A DNA stretch of 64,000 bases from Streptomyces composti (GCF_012034205.1 NZ_JAATEM010000002.1:62001-126000); one strand, 5' to 3'; positions 1-8,700 are shown, counted from the stretch's first letter. A program made the numbers and translations. Notes: generated by a model not told the origin, from the sequence alone.

Positions 1-1122
1 CGCGCCGAGGCGGCCGTCGCGCTGGAGAAGCTCCGGCCCGGCGACGTGATCCACGTCCCCGCCGGCCGGCACGCGGGCCTGGCCCTGGTCCTCGACCCGG
101 GGCTGCCCGCGGGCCGCACCAACGGCCACCGCGGTCTGGAGTATCACGACGGCCCGCGTCCGCTGGTGCTCACCGCCGAACGGCAGGTCAAGCGGCTGGC
201 GTCGGTGGACTTCCCGGTGCCGGTCGAGCCGCTGGAGCGGATGCGGATCCCGAAGTCCTTCAATCCGCGCTCCCCGCAGTCCCGTCGCGACCTCGCCTCG
301 GCGCTGCGCACCAAGGCCGGGCACATCCCTCCGGAGCGGCACCGCAAGCGCCGCTCCCAGGCGGCCGACGACCGGGAGATCGCCCGGCTGCGCAAGGCGA
401 TCAGGGCCCATCCCTGCCACGGTTGCAACGACCGCGAGGACCACGCCCGCTGGGCCGAGCGCTACCACCGGCTGCTGCGCGACACCACGCGGCTGGAGCA
501 GCGCATCGAGGGCCGGACGAACACCATCGCCCGCACCTTCGACCGGATCGTCGCGCTGCTGACCGAGATGGACTATCTGCGCGGCGACGAGGTCACCGAG
601 CACGGCAAGCGCCTCGCCCGCCTCTACGGCGAACTCGACCTGCTGGCCAGCGAGTGCCTGCGCGAGGGCGTCTGGGAGGGGCTCGCCCCCGCCGAACTCG
701 CCGCCTGCGTCTCGGCCCTGGTGTACGAGGCGAGGGTCGGCGACGACGCGCTGGCGCCCAAACTGCCGTCCGGCCGGGCCAAGGCGGCGCTCGGCGAGAT
801 GGTGCGCATCTGGGGCCGGCTCGACGCCCTGGAGGAGGAGTTCCGCATCAGCCAGACCGAGGGCGTGGGCCAGCGCGAGCCCGACCTCGGCTTCGCCTGG
901 GCCGCGTACATGTGGGCCTCGGGCAGGGGGCTGGACGAGGTGCTGCGCGAGGCGGAGATGCCGGCCGGTGACTTCGTGCGCTGGTGCAAGCAGGTCATCG
1001 ACGTGCTCGGCCAGATCGCGGCCGCCGCGCCCGCGGTGGAGGGCTCGACGGTCGCCAGGAACGCCCGCAGGGCGGTCGACCAGCTGCTGCGCGGGGTGGT
1101 GGCCTACTCCTCCGTGGGCTGA
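1..1122 (+). CDS. helY: DEAD/DEAH-box RNA helicase, C-terminal part (HelY/Mtr4-like), partial
   Basis: The reading frame is open from the first base, so the gene starts outside the window and only the last 373 residues are seen. They lack the helicase motor motifs. What remains fits the accessory end of a Ski2/Mtr4-like ATP-dependent RNA helicase: a linker, a charged helical stretch with a Cys-rich HPCHGC motif at about residue 138, and a C-terminal DSHCT-type helical domain (FDRIVALLTEMDYL, then LAPAELAACVSALVYEAR). Actinobacterial HelY proteins have this architecture and are thought to unwind structured RNA in the cytoplasm. A strong hairpin follows the stop. The family call is confident; the symbol is tentative because the motor half is unseen. 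Confidence 0.82.
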   Translation, partial: RAEAAVALEKLRPGDVIHVPAGRHAGLALVLDPGLPAGRTNGHRGLEYHDGPRPLVLTAERQVKRLASVDFPVPVEPLERMRIPKSFNPRSPQSRRDLASALRTKAGHIPPERHRKRRSQAADDREIARLRKAIRAHPCHGCNDREDHARWAERYHRLLRDTTRLEQRIEGRTNTIARTFDRIVALLTEMDYLRGDEVTEHGKRLARLYGELDLLASECLREGVWEGLAPAELAACVSALVYEARVGDDALAPKLPSGRAKAALGEMVRIWGRLDALEEEFRISQTEGVGQREPDLGFAWAAYMWASGRGLDEVLREAEMPAGDFVRWCKQVIDVLGQIAAAAPAVEGSTVARNARRAVDQLLRGVVAYSSVG

Positions 1123-1161
1123 CTCCTCCTGCCGCATCGGCGGACCGGCCCCGCCCGAGCT

Positions 1162-1198
1162 CGAGAGCCCGGCGTGCATCGTGCGCGCCGGGCTCTCG
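1162..1198. terminator. strong hairpin after helicase gene
   Basis: The arms CGAGAGCCCGGCG and CGCCGGGCTCTCG are perfectly complementary over 13 bp. Three more closing pairs (one G-U) leave a 5-nt loop. There is no T-tract, as usual for streptomycete terminators. It lies 40 nt after the helicase stop and well before the conservon, so it probably ends helicase transcription. Confidence 0.75.
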
Positions 1199-1548
1199 CA
1201 TCCTGTGCGCCCCCCGCCGGGCGCATCACCGCCCTCCGGCCGGGAAAGGCTCAGTGGGCCGCCCGCCGAGGGCCCTTCCTCACCCCTTACGGTGAGCGAT
1301 TTTCGTACGCGCGTACGCGGTGACGGCTCGTGTTCGAACGCTGGCGCAGCGTGCAAATGACCCGAGGGTACTCCTGTCCCCGGTCCCGTTTCAGGCACTT
1401 GCTGAATATGACTCGGCGATGATCCGGTCGGACTAAGCTCGCCCGCAGCGCACCGAGTTGGGGTGAATTCGTGCGCTTGTTCCCCAATGTGCCAGTTCCG
1501 ACCCGCTAGTTCCCCGAACCATCAGCCGACTTGTTTCAGAGGGCCCAC
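1199..1548 (+). promoter_or_regulatory. conservon upstream region with palindromes
   Basis: This non-coding stretch before the conservon contains a perfect 14-bp palindrome CGTACGCGCGTACG at 1304-1317. A TCACC/GGTGA inverted repeat lies at 1280-1295. A wider TTGGGG (1458-1463) / CCCCAA (1482-1487) pair flanks an 18-bp spacer. I see no coding potential and no confident -10/-35 pair. The palindrome is a plausible operator; its regulator is unknown. Confidence 0.45.
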
Positions 1549-3168
1549 ATGGCGAGTGACCAACTTCCTTATGCGCGCGTGCTGTTGCTGCCGGCCATAC
1601 TGATGGCCGCGGCGACCGGAGCCGCCGTCGCCCTGGTGACGGAGCCCGCCCGGATCGCCGTCGGAGTCTGTGGTGCCGTCGCCACCCTGCTCGTGACCGC
1701 CGCGTCGGCCGAGTCCGCACGCCGCGGACGGCAGCTGCGCAACGCCCGAGCCGAGTTCGAGCGTCACCGTGCGTATCTGGAGGCCCGGATCGCCGCCCAC
1801 GACACGGAGACGAAGCACTTCACCGACGAGGTGCTGCCCGCCGCGCTCGACCACATGCACCGCGGCAACGAGGTCCGGGAGGTGCTGCGCGACCTGCCCC
1901 GGCTCAACCCGGCCTGGGAGCACCTGCCGCAGTACCAGCTCGACCTGCTGCAGAGGGTGCTGTCCATCATCGACTACGAGGAGACCCTGCGGGACTCCAA
2001 CCAGCGCTCCTTCGTCAGCATCGCCCGCCGTGTCCAGTCCATCGTCCATCAGCAGGCCGAGGAACTGCGGGAGATGGAGGAGGACCACGGGCGCAACCCG
2101 GAGGTCTTCGACGACCTGCTGCGCATCGACCACGGCAACGCGCTGATCGGCCGCCTCGCCGACTCCATCTCCGTCCTCGGCGGCGGCCGCCCCGGACGTC
2201 AGTGGCCCCACCCGGTCGCGCTCTACAGCGTGCTGCGCGGCGCCATGTCCCGCATCCTCGAGTACCGGCGCATCGACCTGAAGTCCATCGCCAAGGTCAA
2301 CGTCAAGGGCATCTGCGTCGAACCCGTCATCCACGCCGTCGCCGAGCTCCTCGACAACGCCACCCGCTACTCGCCGCCGCAGACCAAGGTGCACGTCACC
2401 GCGATCGAGGTGCAGACCGGCGTCGCCATCGAGATCGAGGACGCCGGCGTCAACTTCGACGAGAAGGCTCGCGCCCGGCTCGAGGGCATGCTGGAGCAGG
2501 CCATGGCCGGCAACGACATCCAGGAGATCGGCGCCAACCCCAGGCTCGGCCTCTCCGTGGTGGGCCGGCTCTGCGCCCAGTACAAGATGCAGATCTCGCT
2601 GCGGCCCTCCGCCTACGGCGGCATCCGCGCCGTACTGATCGTGCCGAAGGACATGCTGACCGACGAGCCCGGCGTCGGCCTCGCGCACGGCATCGGCGCC
2701 ACCTCCGTGCCCCAGCCGGTCGACATGCTCCCCGGCCCCAAGCGCGCCCCCAAGAAGCGCCGCCCCACCAGCCCCCGCGTCCCCGCCTCGGTGCCCATGG
2801 AGGACGACGTCCCCGAGGTCACGGAGTGGACCCCGAACGGACTGCCGCAGCGCCGCAGCCGGGTCAAGACCCCGATGCACCAGCGCTACGCGGAGAAGGC
2901 CGCCGCGGAGCGCGAGGAGCGGGAGGCCGCCGCGCGCGGCGAGAAGACCATCTGGTCCAGGGCCGAGTCCACCCCCGAGCCGGAACCCGGGAAGAAGGAG
3001 GAGAAGCGCGAGCCCGGTCTGTGGGTCGACGCCTTCTGGGAGGGCCTGAAGGAGGGCCTGGAACCCGGCGTCCACCCCACCGACTTCACCCGTAACCCCA
3101 CCGCCTACCTGCATCTCATCAACGATCCGGCCCGTACCGAGGCCGACGACGAGGGGGACCTCAAGTGA
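1549..3168 (+). CDS. cvnA: conservon sensor ATPase (CvnA/RarA-like histidine-kinase-type protein)
   Basis: This 539-residue membrane protein heads a conservon. Two N-terminal hydrophobic segments (about residues 8-30 and 34-54) precede a helical, partly coiled-coil region. A GHKL-type ATPase domain follows with a clear N-box (HAVAELLDNATRYSPP, about residue 260) and a degenerate G-box region (NPRLGLSVVGRL). No obvious HisKA phosphorylation site is visible, as is usual in this family. The C-terminal 150 residues are charged, proline-rich and probably disordered. ATG at 1549 is preceded by AGAGGG; a TTG 18 nt upstream is possible but less likely. It overlaps the next gene by 4 nt. In S. coelicolor the equivalent RarA acts with RarB-E in controlling aerial mycelium formation. 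Confidence 0.9.
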   Translation: MASDQLPYARVLLLPAILMAAATGAAVALVTEPARIAVGVCGAVATLLVTAASAESARRGRQLRNARAEFERHRAYLEARIAAHDTETKHFTDEVLPAALDHMHRGNEVREVLRDLPRLNPAWEHLPQYQLDLLQRVLSIIDYEETLRDSNQRSFVSIARRVQSIVHQQAEELREMEEDHGRNPEVFDDLLRIDHGNALIGRLADSISVLGGGRPGRQWPHPVALYSVLRGAMSRILEYRRIDLKSIAKVNVKGICVEPVIHAVAELLDNATRYSPPQTKVHVTAIEVQTGVAIEIEDAGVNFDEKARARLEGMLEQAMAGNDIQEIGANPRLGLSVVGRLCAQYKMQISLRPSAYGGIRAVLIVPKDMLTDEPGVGLAHGIGATSVPQPVDMLPGPKRAPKKRRPTSPRVPASVPMEDDVPEVTEWTPNGLPQRRSRVKTPMHQRYAEKAAAEREEREAAARGEKTIWSRAESTPEPEPGKKEEKREPGLWVDAFWEGLKEGLEPGVHPTDFTRNPTAYLHLINDPARTEADDEGDLK

Positions 3169-3572
3169 TCCGGCAACGAGCCAACTTCGACTGGATGCTC
3201 AAGGAACTCGCCGACGGCGCACCCGGCGTGGAGATGGTCGTGGTGCTCTCGGCCGACGGTCTGCGCCTCGCCCGCTACGGCGGCGACCAGGACGCCGCCG
3301 ACCGGGTCGCCGCCGCCTGTGCCGGCGTGCAGAGCCTCGCGGGCGCCGTCGCCCAGGAACTGCCCTACAGCGACGGCGAGATGCAGATGGTGCTCATCGA
3401 GCTCAAGGGCGGCTACTTCTACCTCATGGCCGCGGGCGACAACGCCTACCTCGCGGTGCTCTCCGACATGACCTGCGAACCCGGCCGCATGAGCGGCATG
3501 ATGCGCGACCTCGTGGTCCGCATCGGCGCCCATCTCACCACCCCGCCCCGAAGGAACGGGCAGGCCGTATGA
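3165..3572 (+). CDS. cvnB: roadblock/LC7-domain protein (CvnB/RarB-like)
   Basis: This 135-residue protein is almost entirely a roadblock/LC7 domain, typified by the stretch around VVVLSADGLRLARYGGDQDAADRVAA. In bacteria such domains act as regulators of, or scaffolds for, MglA-like small GTPases, and the GTPase is encoded two genes downstream. The start is GTG inside a GTGA overlap with the ATPase stop, with a GAGGGGG ribosome-binding site. The 4-nt overlaps on both sides suggest translational coupling and a stoichiometric complex at the membrane. No signal peptide or membrane segment is seen. Confidence 0.92.
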   Translation: MIRQRANFDWMLKELADGAPGVEMVVVLSADGLRLARYGGDQDAADRVAAACAGVQSLAGAVAQELPYSDGEMQMVLIELKGGYFYLMAAGDNAYLAVLSDMTCEPGRMSGMMRDLVVRIGAHLTTPPRRNGQAV

Positions 3573-3973
3573 CTCCTCCGCAACGCACACGGCGCACACC
3601 GGGGGAGGACCCGCCTCCCCGGTCCGCCGAGACCCAGAAGGGCCCGAAGAGCAACCCGGAGCGCATCTACGTCGTCGCCGACCCCGAGGGCGAACGGGCC
3701 GAACTCGACCTGGTGACCCTGATCGTCGCCACGTCCCCGGACCCGCCGAGCTCCGCCACCCCCGAGCAGGCGGCGCTGCTCCGGCTCTGCTCCGCCCCCC
3801 TGTCCGTGGCCGAGCTCTCGGCCTACCTGAACCTGCCGTTCAGCGCGGTGACCGCACTGCTCACCGAGATGCTGACGGCGGAACTGGTCCAGGCACGCGC
3901 CCCGATCGTCCGCCAGGCGCTGCCCGACCGTTCCCTTCTCGAAGCGGTGATGCATGGACTTCAAAGGCTCTGA
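3569..3973 (+). CDS. cvnC: DUF742 protein (CvnC/RarC-like)
   Basis: This 134-residue cytosolic protein matches the DUF742 family found as the third gene of conservons. The N-terminal 35 residues are charged and probably flexible. The rest resembles a winged-helix-like fold with helices around LLRLCSAPLSVAELSAYLNLPFSAVTALLTEML and a short basic end. It starts in an ATGA overlap with the roadblock gene and runs 20 nt into the GTPase gene. Its biochemical role is not established. The sequence suggests a DNA- or protein-binding adaptor, but that is inference. Confidence 0.9.
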   Translation: MTPPQRTRRTPGEDPPPRSAETQKGPKSNPERIYVVADPEGERAELDLVTLIVATSPDPPSSATPEQAALLRLCSAPLSVAELSAYLNLPFSAVTALLTEMLTAELVQARAPIVRQALPDRSLLEAVMHGLQRL

Positions 3974-4574
3974 GACCGTCCCGGGCCCCCGCACCGAGGA
4001 CCGGCTGCCGCAGACCGCGCAGGCCGCGGCCAAGATCGTGATCGTGGGCGGCTTCGGGGTCGGCAAGACGACCATGGTCGGCTCCGTCAGCGAGATCAGA
4101 CCGCTGACCACCGAGGAGACCATGACGCAGGCCGGCATCGGCGTCGACGACAACTTCGGGTCCGCGTCCAAGACCGCCACCACCGTGGCCATGGACTTCG
4201 GCCGGATCCGCATCACCGAGCAGCTGGTGCTGTACCTGTTCGGCACCCCCGGCCAGGAGCGCTTCTGGTTCCTGTGGAACGGCCTGTTCGAGGGCGCGCT
4301 CGGCGCGGTCGTGCTGGTCGACACCCGTCGCCTGGAGGTCAGCTTCGACGTGATGGGCCGGCTCGAGGAGCGCGGCGTGCCGTTCGTCGTCGCCGTCAAC
4401 ACCTTCCCGGACGCGCCCCGGTACCCGATCCCCGAGCTGCGCACCGCGCTCGATCTGCCCGAGGACGTGCCGATCGTGGAGTGCGACGTGCGGCGCCGCG
4501 CCTCCAGCCGGGACGTGCTGCTGACCCTCATGCGGTTCCTGCACTCGCTCGCCATGTCGGGCTCGCTCACCTGA
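3954..4574 (+). CDS. cvnD: conservon small GTP-binding protein (CvnD/RarD-like)
   Basis: This 206-residue Ras-like GTPase of the bacterial conservon type has a P-loop GGFGVGKTT (residues 32-40). A G3 region reads FGTPGQERF in place of the classical DxxGQ, and a G4-like motif reads VNTFPD. In conservons the GTPase is thought to cycle under control of the roadblock and ATPase partners. Translation starts at ATG 3954, inside the end of the preceding gene, so coupling is likely. No prenylation-type or membrane-anchor sequence is seen. The P450 gene follows after 64 nt and probably belongs to the same transcript. Confidence 0.92.
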   Translation: MDFKGSETVPGPRTEDRLPQTAQAAAKIVIVGGFGVGKTTMVGSVSEIRPLTTEETMTQAGIGVDDNFGSASKTATTVAMDFGRIRITEQLVLYLFGTPGQERFWFLWNGLFEGALGAVVLVDTRRLEVSFDVMGRLEERGVPFVVAVNTFPDAPRYPIPELRTALDLPEDVPIVECDVRRRASSRDVLLTLMRFLHSLAMSGSLT

Positions 4575-4638
4575 CCCGCGCACCAGCCCCCCACGCACCG
4601 CCTCACTCCCTTCGTCCCTCATTCCCGGAGCGACCACT

Positions 4639-6279
4639 GTGACGTCAGAAACCCACCCCCCGACCGGAACGGACGCCTCCAGGCTCACCCCGCCCCCCGG
4701 CTGCCCCGCACACGGGCGGGGACCCGGGGGGCTGGCCCGGCTGCACGAGTCGGACGACCTGAAGAAGCTGTACGAGGAGCTGCGGGCCGAGCACGGCCCG
4801 GTGGCGCCCGTGCTGCTGCACGACGACGTGCCCGTGTGGATCGTCCTCGGCCACGCCGAGAACCTGCACATGGTGAGCACGCCCACCGTCTTCACCCGCG
4901 ACAGCCGCATCTGGTCCCCGCTCCGGGAGGGCATGGTCAAGCCCGACCACCCGCTGATGCCGCACATCGCCTGGCAGCCGATGTGCGCCCACGCCGAGGG
5001 CGAGGAGCACACCCGGCTGCGCGGCGCCATCGACTCCGCCGTCGCCACGCTCAACTTCCGCACCCTGCGCCGCCACATCAACCGCGCCACCCAGCGGATC
5101 GTCAACACCTTCTGCGAGGCGGGGGAGGCCGAGCTCGTCAGCCAGTACGCCGAGCATCTGCCGATGGCCGTGATGTGCCAGATCCTCGGCATGCCGGACG
5201 AGTACAACGACCGGATCGTGCAGGCCGCGCGGGACATGCTGCGGGGCACCGAGACCGCCATCGCCAGCAACGCGTACATCATGGACGCGCTCGGGCGGCT
5301 CACCGCACAGCGCAGGGCGCATCCGCAGGACGACTTCGCCAGCCATCTCATCACCCACCCGGCCGGGCTCACCGACGACGAGGTCCGCGAGCACCTGAGG
5401 GTGGTGCTGATCGCCGCCTACGAGGCCACCGCCAACCTGCTCGCCAATGTGCTGCGCACCGTGCTGATCGACCCGCGCTTCCGCGCCCAGCTCAACGGCG
5501 GGCAGATGACCGTTCCTCAGGCGGTGGAGCAGCTGCTGTGGGACGAGCCGCCGTTCAGCACGATCTTCGCCTACTTCGCCAAGCAGGACACCGAGCTGGG
5601 CGGGCAGCGCATCCGCAGGGGCGACGGTCTGCTGCTGGCGCCGATCGCCGCCAACGTCGACCCGCGCGTGCGGCCCGACCCGACCGCCGACATGATGGGC
5701 AACCGCGCCCACCTCGCCTTCAGCGGCGGCCCGCACGAGTGCCCCGGCCAGGACATCGGGCGTGTGATCGCCGAGATCGGTGTGGACGCGCTGCTGATGC
5801 GGCTGCCCGACGTGGAGCTGAGCATCGACGAGGAGGAGCTGCGCTACACCGAGTCCATCGCCTCGCGGCACCTGGTGGAGCTGCCGGTGTACTTCACTCC
5901 GCGCGAGCCGCAGGACATCAACGAGCGGCCCAACCACGACGCCAAGCGGGACCCGTCGGCCACCGACTGGCACATCGGCGGGCCGGACCCGTTCGCGCCG
6001 CACTCCCGTCCCTCCGCGCAGCGGGTTCCGCAGCCGGGCGTCCGTCCCGGGCGCACCGCCACAGCCGCCCCGGTCCCGGTGCCCCGGCAGCAGACCGAAC
6101 CGACGGCACCCACCGCGCCGGCCGCGCCGGCAGCTCCGGCCGCACCTGCGGCAACGGCGCAGCAGCCCCCGGCACCCCAGCCGCCGCAGCTGGTCCCCCC
6201 GCCGCCGCCCGCCGCGCCGGCCCCGCCGCGGAACCTGTGGCAGCGGTTCCTGCGCTGGTGGCGCGGCGACCTCTACTGA
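4639..6279 (+). CDS. conservon cytochrome P450, CYP157-like, lacking EXXR
   Basis: This 546-residue protein is a P450 with the heme-binding loop FSGGPHECPGQ, Cys368 being the thiolate ligand. The I-helix region AAYEATANLL (about 259-268) lacks the usual acid-Thr-Thr. The K-helix, normally E-x-x-R, reads EQLLW (297-301), so the near-universal Glu-Arg pair is absent. This is a known trait of the CYP157 family, which occurs in conservons. After about residue 430 there is a long Pro/Ala-rich tail ending in an aromatic and basic patch, LWQRFLRWWRGDLY, making the protein over 100 residues longer than a typical P450. GTG 4639 has a CCGGAG site. The stop overlaps the convergent pseudouridine synthase gene by 7 nt. 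Substrate unknown; in S. coelicolor RarE is the P450 of the matching conservon. Confidence 0.92.
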   Translation: MTSETHPPTGTDASRLTPPPGCPAHGRGPGGLARLHESDDLKKLYEELRAEHGPVAPVLLHDDVPVWIVLGHAENLHMVSTPTVFTRDSRIWSPLREGMVKPDHPLMPHIAWQPMCAHAEGEEHTRLRGAIDSAVATLNFRTLRRHINRATQRIVNTFCEAGEAELVSQYAEHLPMAVMCQILGMPDEYNDRIVQAARDMLRGTETAIASNAYIMDALGRLTAQRRAHPQDDFASHLITHPAGLTDDEVREHLRVVLIAAYEATANLLANVLRTVLIDPRFRAQLNGGQMTVPQAVEQLLWDEPPFSTIFAYFAKQDTELGGQRIRRGDGLLLAPIAANVDPRVRPDPTADMMGNRAHLAFSGGPHECPGQDIGRVIAEIGVDALLMRLPDVELSIDEEELRYTESIASRHLVELPVYFTPREPQDINERPNHDAKRDPSATDWHIGGPDPFAPHSRPSAQRVPQPGVRPGRTATAAPVPVPRQQTEPTAPTAPAAPAAPAAPAATAQQPPAPQPPQLVPPPPPAAPAPPRNLWQRFLRWWRGDLY

Positions 6280-7277
6280 CCGGACCGGCCGGATTCGCCG
6301 GACTGACCGGACTGACCGGACGCGCCGGACCGGCCGGCGGTCCAGTTCTCGTAGGAGGCCCAGGCCGCGAGCACTCGCCCGCTGCGGAAGCGGCGCGCGG
6401 CACCGGTCACCGGGTCGGTGAACTCCAGTGTCCGTGCCAGCAGTTGCAGCGGGCGCCGGAAGTCGTCGGCCGGTACGGGGCCGGTCACCTCCGGGTAGAG
6501 CGGGTCGCCGAGGATGGGCACGCCCAGGGCGGTCATGTGCACCCGCAGCTGATGAGTCTGGCCGGTGTGCGGCACCAGCCGGTACCGGCCCAGCCCGTCC
6601 GCACGGTGCTCCAGCAGGGCGATCTCGCTGACCGCGTTGGGCTCACCGGCCACCTCACGGGCGGTCAGCACACCGCGCTCCTTCACGATCCTGCTGCGCA
6701 CGGTCCGGGGGAGGTCCAGCGCCGGGTCGTACGGTGCCACCGCCTCGTACTCCTTGCGCACCCCCCGGTCGCGGAACAGCCTCTGGTAGGCGCCGCGCTC
6801 CTCGGGACGCACGGTGAACAGCACCAGGCCCGCGGTGAGCCGGTCCAGCCGGTGCGCGGGACTGAGCGTGGGGATGCCCAGCCTGCGGCGCAGGCGGGCG
6901 AGCGCGGTCTCGGCGACATGCCGGCCGCGGGGGGTGGTGGCCAGGAAGTGAGGTTTGTCGGCGACCACGATGTGCTCGTCCCGGTGCACGACCTCCAGCG
7001 GGAACGGCACCGGCACCTCCTCGGGCAGCTCCCGGTGGAACCAGACGAACAGCCCCGGCCGGTAGGGCGTGTCCGCGGGCACCGGCCGCCCGTCCGCCCC
7101 GACGATCTGCCCGGCGTCGAACATCGAGTCCACCACACCGGGCCCGGCCGCGAGCCGCTCCACCAGATGGTCCCGGACCGTGCGCCACGTCCCGCCGGCC
7201 GGCAGCCGCACCCGCACCGGGTCGACCCCCTCCCGCTGCGGCAGCGGAGCGGGCGGAACCATTCGCCTGCGTCTCAC
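6273..7277 (-). CDS. RluA-family RNA pseudouridine synthase
   Basis: The protein isomerises uridine to pseudouridine in rRNA or tRNA. The catalytic motif HRLDRLTAGL, with its conserved Asp, is present, as is HTGQTHQLRVHM typical of RluA enzymes. There is no clear S4 domain, though the N-terminal part resembles a short RNA-binding region. The C-terminus is a low-complexity Ser-Gly-Gln tail. Starts are ambiguous: TTG 7286, GTG 7277 and ATG 7262 are in frame and none has a strong ribosome-binding site. GTG is chosen as a compromise. It converges on the P450 gene with a short overlap. Which RNA position it modifies cannot be told from sequence. Confidence 0.88.
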   Translation of the reverse strand: MRRRRMVPPAPLPQREGVDPVRVRLPAGGTWRTVRDHLVERLAAGPGVVDSMFDAGQIVGADGRPVPADTPYRPGLFVWFHRELPEEVPVPFPLEVVHRDEHIVVADKPHFLATTPRGRHVAETALARLRRRLGIPTLSPAHRLDRLTAGLVLFTVRPEERGAYQRLFRDRGVRKEYEAVAPYDPALDLPRTVRSRIVKERGVLTAREVAGEPNAVSEIALLEHRADGLGRYRLVPHTGQTHQLRVHMTALGVPILGDPLYPEVTGPVPADDFRRPLQLLARTLEFTDPVTGAARRFRSGRVLAAWASYENWTAGRSGASGQSGQSGESGRSGQ

Positions 7278-7328
7278 GACCGCCAAGCCTACGAGCCCGG
7301 CCCACCCCGGGCCCCGGCGCCCGGGCCG

Positions 7329-7733
7329 TCAGGACTCCCGCGCCCCGGAGCCCCCGGGCCCTTCGGCCGTCGAGTCGTCCGCCCCCGGAGTGGCTGAACC
7401 CGGCGGCCGGGAGCCCGGCGTCTTCGGAGCCGGTGTCGTCGGTCCCGGAGTCTTCGCGCCCGGCTCCGCGGACCGGAGCACCGCCTCCCGCACCCGGGTC
7501 TCGACCTCCCTGCGCGGGACGTCCTCCTGCCGGGCGTAGTCGCTCACCGCCACATGGACGTCACGGGCGAGGTCCCGCCAGGCCCGCCAGGCCGTCTCCC
7601 AGGTGGCGGTCTGCTGCTCGCTCCACTTGGCCGCGGTGGGCGGCCCGTAGGTCTCCTGCAGATGGCGTACGCGGGCGTACGCGGCATCGGCCGCGCGCTG
7701 CTTGGCGACGATCTCGTCGAAGGTGTGTGCCAC
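7329..7733 (-). CDS. hypothetical protein, helical with Pro-rich tail
   Basis: This 134-residue protein is not recognised. Its first 85 residues are mostly helical and charged, with several Trp (WSEQQTATWETAWRAWRDLARD). The rest is a low-complexity Pro/Gly/Thr tail that is probably disordered. No signal peptide or membrane segment is seen. GTG 7733 is chosen because AGGATCC precedes it; an upstream ATG would add 18 residues of poor character. It may share a transcript with the pseudouridine synthase gene just downstream on the same strand. Codon usage is typical, so it is probably a real gene. Confidence 0.65.
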   Translation of the reverse strand: MAHTFDEIVAKQRAADAAYARVRHLQETYGPPTAAKWSEQQTATWETAWRAWRDLARDVHVAVSDYARQEDVPRREVETRVREAVLRSAEPGAKTPGPTTPAPKTPGSRPPGSATPGADDSTAEGPGGSGARES

Positions 7734-7851
7734 GCGCCCGGATCCTGAAGCAGCCCCGCACACCGGACCGAGCCGCCACGCCGCCACGGCCGCACGCCCC
7801 CCTCCGGTTCACCCGGCCGGGCGGGGGTGCGGCTCACGGGGCAGGCGGGCC

Positions 7852-8700
7852 TCAGCTCGCCGCTGCCCGGATCTGCTCCTGCTCCGCCTCGATGCGGGCG
7901 TTCCACTCGGACTTGGAGGCCTGCCAGCCGTCCTCGTTGTGGCCGAGGCGCCAGTAGCCGGAGATGGAGAGGTCCTCGCGGGGGATCTGCTTCTCGACGC
8001 GGAGGAGGCGGCGCAGCTCCTTCACGAAGTGGGCCTCGCCGTGGACGAAGGCGTGGACGCGGCCGGCGGGCCAGTCCAGGGCGCGTACGGCCGACAGCAG
8101 GGCCTCGCCGACCGGGCGGTCCGACCGGTGCAGCCAGGTGATCTCCGCGTCGGAGTCGATCTTCTGCTCCTCCTCGGGGCCCTGGACCTCGACGAAGGCA
8201 TGCACCCGCGCGCCGCGGGGGAGCGCCTCGAGGGAGCGGGCGATGGCGGGCAGCGCGCTCTCGTCGCCGGCGAGCAGATGCCAGTCGGCCTCCTGATCGG
8301 GCGCGTAGGCGCCGCCGGGGCCCACGAAGCGGACGGTCTCGCCGGGCCGGGCGCGCAGCGACCAGGGGCCGGCCAGGCCCGAGTCCCCGTGCAGCACGAA
8401 GTCGAGGGTGAGCTCGCGGTGCTCGGGGTCCCAGTGCCGCACGGTGTACGTCCGGGTGACCGGCCACTGGTCGCGGGGGAACTCCGCGCGGATGCGTTCC
8501 AGGTCGAAAGGCTCCGGGTAGGCCACGCCCGGGACCGGGAACAGCAGCTTCACATAGTGGTCGGTGCAGGTGTCGGCCGTGAATCCGGCGAGACCCTCGC
8601 CGCCCAGCACCACGCGCTGCATGTGCGGGGTCAGCCGCTCGGTGCGGGCGACCTGCGCGGAGTACAGCCGGCGCGGACGGCGTCCCGGTCGTTCTGCCAT
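7852..8700 (-). CDS. siderophore-interacting protein / ferric-siderophore reductase (ViuB-like)
   Basis: This 282-residue cytosolic flavoprotein belongs to the SIP family, which releases iron by reducing ferric siderophores. An N-terminal FAD-binding beta barrel contains RTYTVRHWDPEHRELTLDFVLHG. The C-terminal SIP domain has the GDESALPAI loop and ends with a helix after GYWRLGHNEDGW. ATG 8700 has an ideal GGAGG site five nt upstream. A DmdR1/IdeR-type iron box lies immediately upstream at 8718-8737, so iron repression is expected. No siderophore biosynthesis or uptake gene is nearby, so it probably serves xenosiderophores or siderophores made elsewhere in the genome. Confidence 0.93.
   Translation of the reverse strand: MAERPGRRPRRLYSAQVARTERLTPHMQRVVLGGEGLAGFTADTCTDHYVKLLFPVPGVAYPEPFDLERIRAEFPRDQWPVTRTYTVRHWDPEHRELTLDFVLHGDSGLAGPWSLRARPGETVRFVGPGGAYAPDQEADWHLLAGDESALPAIARSLEALPRGARVHAFVEVQGPEEEQKIDSDAEITWLHRSDRPVGEALLSAVRALDWPAGRVHAFVHGEAHFVKELRRLLRVEKQIPREDLSISGYWRLGHNEDGWQASKSEWNARIEAEQEQIRAAAS

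Noticed and set aside
1522..3114. 530-codon open frame on the minus strand opposite the conservon ATPase
   Set aside because: Mirror frame of a GC-rich gene; Val/Gly/Leu-rich composition, no family motif, and the plus strand has a clear conserved protein.
4836..7397. 853-codon plus-strand frame across the P450 and pseudouridine synthase genes
   Set aside because: Arg/Ala/Pro-rich shadow translation with no motifs, crossing two convincing genes on different strands.
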